The notes beneath the pieces were generated by a model. The model had not been told where the DNA came from, searched no databases, and was given only the letters and a program-made list of their open reading frames with translations. A DNA stretch of 64,000 nucleotides from Actinomyces respiraculi (lineage in GTDB: Bacteria; Actinomycetota; Actinomycetes; Actinomycetales; Actinomycetaceae), in assembly GCF_014595995.2 (NCBI RefSeq), contig NZ_CP063989.1, positions 2,728,001-2,792,000 on the forward strand, read 5' to 3'. This document shows positions 58,588 to 64,000 of the stretch, piece after piece. How positions within the stretch are numbered: the stretch's first letter is position 1; each line of letters starts with the position of its first letter. Position numbers and translations under genes: made by a program.

Positions 58588-58899
58588 TCAGCCCATCCCC
58601 TCGACCGCCGCACCCGCCTTCGACAGCGCAGTCGACGCCGACTCATCAGTCCTCTGCATCGAGGCGCGCAAGTTGCTGATGATCGTGCGCACCTCCGACG
58701 CCGCCCGGTTCCACCGGGCCTCCTTCGCCCGGTAGTCCTCCGAGACCCCGTCGGCCTGGTACTGCGCCATCGCATCACGCACGTCCGCGTCACGCTGCGA
58801 GATCAGCGCCTCCAGCTGTGACGCCACATCATTGAAATTCGCCTGCGCAGCCTCCGACGCACCGATGTCGTATGAACGAAGCTCCATGTTGTTGGCCAT
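58588..58899 (-). CDS. WXG100-like T7SS protein
   Basis: A 103-residue helix-rich protein with two long amphipathic stretches (ASEAAQANFNDVASQLEALI and RWNRAASEVRTIISNLRASM), the helical hairpin layout of ESAT-6-type proteins. No exact WxG; the turn region reads YQADGVSEDYRAKEARW. By order (three small helical genes before a large toxin) it is a targeting or partner protein for export. Same operon as its neighbours. Confidence 0.7.
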   Translation of the reverse strand: MANNMELRSYDIGASEAAQANFNDVASQLEALISQRDADVRDAMAQYQADGVSEDYRAKEARWNRAASEVRTIISNLRASMQRTDESASTALSKAGAAVEGMG

Positions 58900-58937
58900 A
58901 ACTACCTCTCCTCAGTCAGATTCCCACACGAGCCACA

Positions 58938-59273
58938 TCAGCGCCCGGATGAGAACCGGGCGGACTCAAAGTCGCTGGAGCTCTTCGCCGCCTGCGTGAC
59001 CTCTACCATCTCCTGCTCGCCCTCGGTGAACGCCCTGTCCATACCGGCGATACCCGCCAGCACGCCCGCCAGCGCCGAGTTGATCTCCGCAGCGATCTCA
59101 TCCGTGTGCGCCTTGAAGTCATCAAAAGTCTGACGCCCATGGCCGTTGAACTTGCCCTCCAACGGCTCAGCCGCCGTAGACAGCCGACGCACCAAGGCCC
59201 CCAGGTCATCACTCGACGTCGAGGTCTTCTTGGTCAGCGTCAGGAGCGTCGTCGCACCCATATCGAACTTCAT
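58938..59273 (-). CDS. WXG100-like T7SS protein (first gene of the toxin operon)
   Basis: A 111-residue protein. Two helices flank a turn reading FNGHGRQTFDDFKAHTDEI, the position where WXG100 proteins have WxG followed by an aromatic-rich helix; here Trp is replaced by Phe. The C-terminal helix GIAGMDRAFTEGEQEMVEV ends in a Ser/Asp-rich tail, where T7SS signals usually lie. It starts the minus-strand toxin operon, divergent from the T7SS core genes. Confidence 0.7.
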   Translation of the reverse strand: MKFDMGATTLLTLTKKTSTSSDDLGALVRRLSTAAEPLEGKFNGHGRQTFDDFKAHTDEIAAEINSALAGVLAGIAGMDRAFTEGEQEMVEVTQAAKSSSDFESARFSSGR

Positions 59274-59555
59274 ACAAGCCTCCTCAGGATTCCAGGCACA
59301 TCACGCACCAAACAGGGCAGAGAACAGCAACACACCATGCACTGTCCGGGCGCCGCACACGGCAACGTCGATCACAGTACTCACCTCATCGGGAGCGAGC
59401 CATCATGCAACCGACCCCGTCCCGAAACGCGAGACGGATGCCGAGAAGGTCACGGTCGTCACGCGTCCGTGACGTGAGAGCATGACGTGCAGGCGGCAGT
59501 CATCTCAGCCAGACTGGCGCCTGTCTCTGGCGTCTCACCGCGAAGGAGTGCCCCA
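59274..59555. promoter_or_regulatory. divergent control region between the T7SS toxin and core operons
   Basis: A 282-bp gap less GC-rich than its flanks. It must hold the promoters for the WXG100/toxin operon (minus) and the RDD/ecc operon (plus). I saw no clear -10/-35 pair or palindrome in it. Confidence 0.35.
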
Positions 59556-60122
59556 GTGCCACGCGCCTCCTCATGGCCGGCATGCCGTACGGCGGAGGCT
59601 CCCGCCGTCGTGCGTTCTGCGCTCATCGACACCGCCGCCGTCCTCTCCCCGGCGATCCTCGCCGTCACCGTGCGCAGCGCACCCGCCATCCGGCTCGCCG
59701 AAGCCATCGCCTCACTCATCCTGCTCGTCGGCCTGCTCACCGCCCACTGCGTCGCAGGGCGCGGACTGGGAGGGCTGGCCCTCGGGCTGAGGTGCGTCGA
59801 TGACGCGGCCGGGCTGCCACCGGCGTCCCCTATCGCCCTGCTCGCCGTCGTACACGCCGGCCATTACCGCAGCGCCACCGTGTACGACGTGCGCCACGGG
59901 GCGGACCCGAGTCGAGGCACACTGCGCGAGCTGTCTGCCCCCGCCCGGCACGCAGCCCCTCCCACTGCTCCAGTCCCGCCCGCCGCACCCGAGTACGCAC
60001 CCACCCCGTACGTCGCGCCCCTCAATGCCGTCGACCCAGTTCGAACGCCCGTCCCCGCACCGCCACCACCGCCACCACCTCTGTCCTTCGCGCCGGCCAC
60101 ACGCCGCCCCCAGCTGCCCTGA
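59556..60122 (+). CDS. RDD-like membrane protein of the T7SS locus
   Basis: A 188-residue protein. Residues about 15-85 resemble a short RDD domain: RSALIDTAAVLSPAI, a second hydrophobic helix LAEAIASLILLVGLL, then GLGGLALGLRCVDDAAG, which matches the RDD ending. The C-terminal 80 residues are Pro/Ala-rich and probably disordered. GTG 59556 lies seven bases after AAGGAG; the frame is open further upstream without support. First gene of the plus-strand T7SS operon; RDD proteins are frequent in such loci. Confidence 0.65.
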   Translation: MPRASSWPACRTAEAPAVVRSALIDTAAVLSPAILAVTVRSAPAIRLAEAIASLILLVGLLTAHCVAGRGLGGLALGLRCVDDAAGLPPASPIALLAVVHAGHYRSATVYDVRHGADPSRGTLRELSAPARHAAPPTAPVPPAAPEYAPTPYVAPLNAVDPVRTPVPAPPPPPPPLSFAPATRRPQLP

Positions 60123-60148
60123 GCACTCCAGAGAACGAGGTCCCGACC

Positions 60149-61213
60149 ATGGCCCACCCCATCCCCTACCTCGACGATGGCATCGGCAGCGACACCGCCC
60201 TCACCTTCCTCGACGAGCCCGTCGTCTCCATGGACGAGGGCCTGTCCGCCTACCTGCATGCCATGCGCGCGCGCACCTCCCCCACCCGGCTCATCCTCGT
60301 TCTCTCCCACGGCGCGCACCTCACCCCCGCCTTCGACCGCTTCGTCGACGTCGCCGGCTGCGCCGTCCTCGTCAAGGACCCGTACGACGGCTACCGCACC
60401 CTGCGCTCCGGTCGCTGGGCGCCGAGCATCGACGCCTTCGCCACGGACGGGCCCGCCCCGGCCGCCTCCACCGTCCCCCCGCACTGGCAGCTCGACACCC
60501 GCATTCCGGTGCTCGGCCTGTCGGTCTCCCTCTTCCACCCGGCCAGGCGCAGCACCGTCCTCGGACGCTGCGCCGAGCTCGTCGTCGAGCACCTCATGCC
60601 ACCGGACACCACACTGAGCTGGGGGCGCTACGAGCCCGCCGGGGCCCCCTGGAACCCGAAGGACATGACTACGCTGGCCCGCCGCGGCATGCCCAGTATC
60701 ACCTTCATGCTCGCCGCCCACGGCCCTAACGGCACTGACGGCACTGACGGCTCTGTCCTGTCCGGCACCCTGAGCGTCTCGCGCACCTCCACCGGTCTCG
60801 AGGAGTACCTCGAGCTCGTTATCAACCCGCGGTGGCTCACGCTCCCCCAGTGGTCCTCCCACTACATGGCCGCCCTGTCCGCCATCGGCACCGTCCTCAA
60901 GCCGCAGTTCGCCCTCGCGCACCGCACCCTCGGATACGCGGACGGCTGCCTGCCAGCGGGCCCGCGCCCCGTCCCCACCCCCCTCGCCGTCCTCATCGGG
61001 GCCCCCGGCATCAAGCAGCTGGGTGTCGACGCCGCCGCCGTCGCCACCCAGCACCACGGGTCCCTCACTGGGACCGGGCGGCGCCACGGCATCCTCGTGC
61101 CCCTCGAGACCGGCACCGAGGCCGACTGGAACGCCCTGGCCCGCCTGCTCACCACCCTCGACGGCACCGGCGGCAACCTCGCCCGCGTCCTCGGCTCCAC
61201 TGAGCAGGCCTGA
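60149..61213 (+). CDS. DUF6177-like T7SS-associated protein
   Basis: A 354-residue soluble protein with no membrane segment. Features such as PHWQLDTRIPVLGLSVSLFHPARRSTVLG, WGRYEPAGAPWNPKDMTTLARR and a GILVPLETGT ending resemble DUF6177, a family found beside eccC/eccD in actinobacterial T7SS loci. It could act as a chaperone or EspG-like adaptor, but no such evidence is in the sequence. It lies 26 bp after the RDD gene and two bases before the next gene. Confidence 0.55.
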   Translation: MAHPIPYLDDGIGSDTALTFLDEPVVSMDEGLSAYLHAMRARTSPTRLILVLSHGAHLTPAFDRFVDVAGCAVLVKDPYDGYRTLRSGRWAPSIDAFATDGPAPAASTVPPHWQLDTRIPVLGLSVSLFHPARRSTVLGRCAELVVEHLMPPDTTLSWGRYEPAGAPWNPKDMTTLARRGMPSITFMLAAHGPNGTDGTDGSVLSGTLSVSRTSTGLEEYLELVINPRWLTLPQWSSHYMAALSAIGTVLKPQFALAHRTLGYADGCLPAGPRPVPTPLAVLIGAPGIKQLGVDAAAVATQHHGSLTGTGRRHGILVPLETGTEADWNALARLLTTLDGTGGNLARVLGSTEQA

Positions 61214-61215
61214 GC

Positions 61216-61491
61216 ATGGCACGTGACACCGACGCCGCCGTCCTCGACAGTGCCCGCGTCAGGCACCGGCGCCTGGCCTCCGCCCTCGAGCGCGGCTCTG
61301 CGCCCGGCCGGCCCCGCCCCGTCCTGCCACGGCTCATCGCCTCGCTTATCGTCGCCGCCCTCGCCTGCGCCGGGTGCGTCGGCTACTCCTTCATCACCAC
61401 CCACCTCGATTCCCTCGCCACCACCGGTACGACCGGCACGACGAGCGCGCCCTCGGACTCGCCCGCCCCCGAGCTGGAGAGGCTGCCATGA
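61216..61491 (+). CDS. small single-pass membrane protein (EccB N-terminus-like)
   Basis: A 91-residue protein: a basic cytoplasmic segment VRHRRLASALERGSAPGRPRPVLPRL, one membrane helix (about residues 37-58) and a Thr/Ser/Pro-rich outer tail. The RRLxSAL...PxRP then one helix layout recalls the start of EccB, but the large outer repeat domain of EccB (about 400 residues) is absent. It may be a reduced EccB-like subunit or an unrelated membrane protein. The stop overlaps the eccD ATG. Confidence 0.6.
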   Translation: MARDTDAAVLDSARVRHRRLASALERGSAPGRPRPVLPRLIASLIVAALACAGCVGYSFITTHLDSLATTGTTGTTSAPSDSPAPELERLP

Positions 61492-62801
61492 TCCCGTACA
61501 CGCGCGTGACCGTCATCGCCCCGGACCGCCGAGCCGAGATGGTCCTGCCCTCCGACGAGCCCGTCGGCCTCCACCTGCCCGCCTTGCTCCACCTGCTCGG
61601 CACGACCAGCGGGACCGACCTGCCCGCCCTACAACTCGTCAGAGCCGACGCCAGCGTCCTCGACCCCGAGCAGGACCTCGCCACCCAGCACGTGCGCGAC
61701 GGCGAGATCCTGCGACTCATGCCCGACGACGACGTCCCCCCGCCCGCCGAGGTCTCCGACGTCACCGGGATCCTCACCTCCGTCACCGACCACCATCCGT
61801 GGCGGTGGAAGGAGACCGACCGACTCCTGGGCACCGGCGCCCTCACCCTCATCGTCAGCGCCTACCTCGCCCACGTGCTCCTCGGCACCACGCCGGGAGC
61901 CGACAGCAGGAGCATGGTCGCCATCGGCACGCTCGGCCTCGTCGTCCTCGCCATCGGCGCCGCCGTCACCCGCATGAACGGCCTGCCGCACGAGCGCGCC
62001 CTGACGCTGCCGGGCGCCGGAGTCCTCGTCCAGTGCGTCGGCGTCGGCCTGCTTACCCGGCCCGTCCTCGCCTGGTACACCACCGACAACCCGGTGGCCG
62101 CCGTCCTCGCCGTCGCCGTCGCCCTCGCCCTCATCGCCACTGGCCTCCGGCACGAGGGGTGGATCGCCGGGGCGGTGCTCGCCGTCGGCTTCACCGCGGC
62201 ATGGTTGCTGCTGGAGGACCTCTCCTTGCGCCCGCTCATGAGCGCGGGGCTCCTGGGGACGAGCGCTCTCGTCATCCTCGGCATCGTCCCCTGGGCCGCG
62301 CTCCTCGTCTCGGGTACCTCCCACCTCGACGACGAAGCCCTGGCCGGGCGTCTTCCCCGGCGCTCGCGCGTCGACCTCGCCGTACGGCGCTCGCACGACG
62401 CCATGGCCGCAGCCGTCCTCGCCTGCGCCGCTGCCACCGCCTGGTCGACCCACCTCCTTATCCAGGGCGCCGGGCTCTGGCCGATGACGCTGGCCGTCGT
62501 GCTCGTCATCGGGGTCCTACTGCGCTCACGGGCCTTCCCCCTGCGCCTGGAGGTCCTCGCTTTGTGGGCGTCGGCCCTCCCCGCCTTCGCCGCCCTGCCC
62601 GACAGCACGGTCAAGGTGCTCGTCGTCGCAGGCGCAGCCCTGGCCGCCGCGGGCCTGAGCCTGTACCGCCCGGCCGCGCACAACCGGGTCCGCCTGCGCC
62701 AACTCGGCAACCGTCTCGAGACCCTCACCGTCATCGCCACGCTCCCGCTCCTGTGCGGGATGCAGGGGCTCTACACCCACCTGCTCACCGTCTTCTCATG
62801 A
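61488..62801 (+). CDS. eccD: type VII secretion integral membrane protein EccD
   Basis: A 437-residue core channel component. The N-terminal 80 residues form a YukD-like ubiquitin fold (TRVTVIAPDRRAEMVLPSDEPV...DGEILRLMP), followed by about eleven membrane segments. This order is diagnostic of EccD. ATG 61488 overlaps the previous stop as ATGA, and its own stop overlaps the next start. It assembles with EccC, EccB and EccE. Confidence 0.9.
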   Translation: MIPYTRVTVIAPDRRAEMVLPSDEPVGLHLPALLHLLGTTSGTDLPALQLVRADASVLDPEQDLATQHVRDGEILRLMPDDDVPPPAEVSDVTGILTSVTDHHPWRWKETDRLLGTGALTLIVSAYLAHVLLGTTPGADSRSMVAIGTLGLVVLAIGAAVTRMNGLPHERALTLPGAGVLVQCVGVGLLTRPVLAWYTTDNPVAAVLAVAVALALIATGLRHEGWIAGAVLAVGFTAAWLLLEDLSLRPLMSAGLLGTSALVILGIVPWAALLVSGTSHLDDEALAGRLPRRSRVDLAVRRSHDAMAAAVLACAAATAWSTHLLIQGAGLWPMTLAVVLVIGVLLRSRAFPLRLEVLALWASALPAFAALPDSTVKVLVVAGAALAAAGLSLYRPAAHNRVRLRQLGNRLETLTVIATLPLLCGMQGLYTHLLTVFS

Positions 62802-63661
62802 GTCGACACGCCCTGCGCCACCGCCCCACCCGTCGTCTGCTCGACGCGACGTGTCTCCTCCTCACCGGAGCTGCCACGAGCCGCGCCCAGACGCAGGACC
62901 TCGGCCTGCGCCTACGACGCGTCCTCCCCCTGGCCTGCCGCAGCCTCATCATCCCCTCCGTCCCTCGGGTGGGCACAAGTACGCTGTCCATCCAGCTCGC
63001 CGCTCTGCTCACCCGCACCCGCGGTCTGCCCGGGCTCCTGCTCGACGCCTCCGAGAACCCCTACGACCCGAGCACGCCAACCTGGTCGGCGCGCCCGGGC
63101 GCCCGGCCGCCCACCACCGCCGCCCAGGCGCATGCACTCGTTGGTATCACCGACGACAACCTGCTGGGGCGCCTGCGTCTGCCCGCCTGGCGGGACGAGC
63201 GCCCACCACAGTGGGACGACGTGCGCACCCACCTGTTCCGCTTCCACGACACCGTCCTGACCGAGGCGGCGCTCATGCACGACGCCCACCTGCTCGCCTC
63301 CGCCCACCACGTCCACTCCGTCGTCCTCGTCTCGCGGGCCACACGCGCCGACGTCGAGGCCACGCGCAGGCGCATCGCGGCCCTCGCCGCACCGCTCGCA
63401 CAGGTGCCGCGACGACCCCGACTCCTGCACGCCGTCGTCGCCACCGAGCCCGGCTCCGTCCTCATTCCCCGACTGCGCAAGCACGAGACCCTCATCCCCT
63501 TCGACTCGGTTCTCGCCCGGACGACGGCGACGCGGACCCCCGCCCCCGGTTTCATCGAGCGGCCCACCGGTCTGGCCCTGACGCGCCTGGCCGCCGACAT
63601 CGTCGACGCTGTCGACGTCGTGGAAGCCGTCGACGCCGCACGTCCGCAGGGGAACTCATGA
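62798..63661 (+). CDS. MinD/ParA-like T7SS-associated protein with degenerate P-loop
   Basis: A 287-residue protein. RSLIIPSVPRVGTSTLSIQLAALLTRTRGLPGLLLDASENP has the layout of a MinD/ParA nucleotide-binding start, but the Lys-Gly-Gly-Val-Gly-Lys loop reads VPRVGTST, lacking both lysines. It may not hydrolyse ATP. Similar proteins occur between eccD and eccC in related T7SS loci. It overlaps eccD and eccC as ATGA-type couplings. Confidence 0.65.
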   Translation: MSRHALRHRPTRRLLDATCLLLTGAATSRAQTQDLGLRLRRVLPLACRSLIIPSVPRVGTSTLSIQLAALLTRTRGLPGLLLDASENPYDPSTPTWSARPGARPPTTAAQAHALVGITDDNLLGRLRLPAWRDERPPQWDDVRTHLFRFHDTVLTEAALMHDAHLLASAHHVHSVVLVSRATRADVEATRRRIAALAAPLAQVPRRPRLLHAVVATEPGSVLIPRLRKHETLIPFDSVLARTTATRTPAPGFIERPTGLALTRLAADIVDAVDVVEAVDAARPQGNS

Positions 63662-64000
63662 TCGATGTCATCCACAGGCCGGGCAGGATTGTCCCCCCGG
63701 CTCTGCCTCCCGAGCCCGTGGTCGTCCCCGACCCCCCGCAGCTCACCGACACCGGGTCCGGACAGGGCTTCCCCTTCCAGATGCTCGTCCCGCTGCTCGG
63801 CGCCGGCTCCTCGATGCTCATGATGACCGTCATGCGTGCGAACCCCGTGTTCGCACTCCTGGGCGCCGTCATGATGGTCATCACCGCCGTCGCCATGATC
63901 TCGGCCCTGCTCTCACGCCGCTTCAGCGCCGCCCGAACCCGATCCGCCAAGCGCGAGCAGTACCTCGACAAGCTCCTCACAGCCAACGAAGAGGCCACCG
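63658..64000 (+). CDS. eccC: EccC, N-terminal part (runs off the window)
   Basis: The first 114 codons of the T7SS motor ATPase. A Pro-rich start with IHRPGRIVPPALPPEP, the motif typical of EccC, is followed by two hydrophobic segments (about residues 40-60 and 64-85) and a charged start of the cytoplasmic region (RSAKREQYLDKLL). The FtsK/SpoIIIE ATPase domains lie beyond 64000. ATG 63658 overlaps the previous stop. Confidence 0.88.
   Translation, partial: MIDVIHRPGRIVPPALPPEPVVVPDPPQLTDTGSGQGFPFQMLVPLLGAGSSMLMMTVMRANPVFALLGAVMMVITAVAMISALLSRRFSAARTRSAKREQYLDKLLTANEEAT

Noticed and set aside
61223..62797. N-terminal 525 codons of a long frame that ends in the MinD-like gene
   Set aside because: Out of frame with eccD and its upstream neighbour, Pro/Arg-rich, and the MinD-like protein has a clear ATG overlapping the eccD stop.

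Overview
The window comes from a high-GC Gram-positive actinobacterium, most likely in the Actinomycetaceae (Actinomyces/Schaalia-like). The evidence is the GC-rich coding, a WhiB regulator, a GlxR/Crp homologue, ssd-cpaF-tad genes, a MurT/GatD pair, an EccC/EccD type VII secretion system and several start codons that look leaderless. The backbone from about 15 to 49 kb (topA, methyltransferase, ssd/tad, HAD phosphatase, alpha/beta hydrolase, nth, glxR, DUF4177, whiB, ponA, metallophosphoesterase, murT-gatD) is the gene set and much of the order known from other actinobacteria, including the Mycobacterium tuberculosis Rv3646c-Rv3713 region. The species cannot be fixed from the sequence alone.

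Layout. 0-1.4 kb: an OmpR-type response regulator, a tiny lipoprotein-like ORF and a broken piece of thymidylate kinase (tmk). 1.4-9.4 kb: a plus-strand arginine deiminase island, arcA-arcB-arcC followed by a glycine-amidinotransferase homologue, an EamA permease, an MHS-type symporter and a TetR regulator. 9.4-15.2 kb (minus): a calpain-like cysteine protease with a class III (Flp/Tad) prepilin signal, followed by seven tandem paralogues of a small membrane-anchored protein. 15.3-19.6 kb: topA and a PAS-domain protein. 19.9-26.7 kb: a LacI-controlled sugar operon (LacI, binding protein, two permeases, YicI-type alpha-xylosidase). 26.7-33.2 kb: PAP2 phosphatase, methyltransferase, PH-domain protein and a short Tad/T2SS motor cluster. 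33.4-49.7 kb: conserved housekeeping and cell-envelope genes with a tRNA-Pro(CGG). 49.7-52.8 kb: HemQ-like, PspC and DUF805 proteins. 52.8-64 kb: a type VII secretion locus with a large nuclease toxin, three WXG100-like proteins, an expanded set of YezG/DUF600-like immunity genes, and eccD/eccC.

How the genes work together. In the arginine island the amidinotransferase can, run backwards, move an amidino group from an outside guanidino compound onto ornithine. ArcA, ArcB and ArcC would then turn the arginine formed into ammonia, CO2, ATP and regenerated ornithine. This would be a catalytic ornithine cycle that needs no arginine/ornithine antiporter, and none is present. That reading is inference but explains the unusual gene set. 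The two antibacterial-looking loci (calpain plus seven paralogues; T7SS nuclease plus immunity paralogues) both show recent tandem gene amplification. The three DUF805 genes lie directly downstream of the T7SS toxin, and one fuses a duplicated immunity domain to the DUF805 membrane domain, suggesting membrane-anchored immunity proteins.
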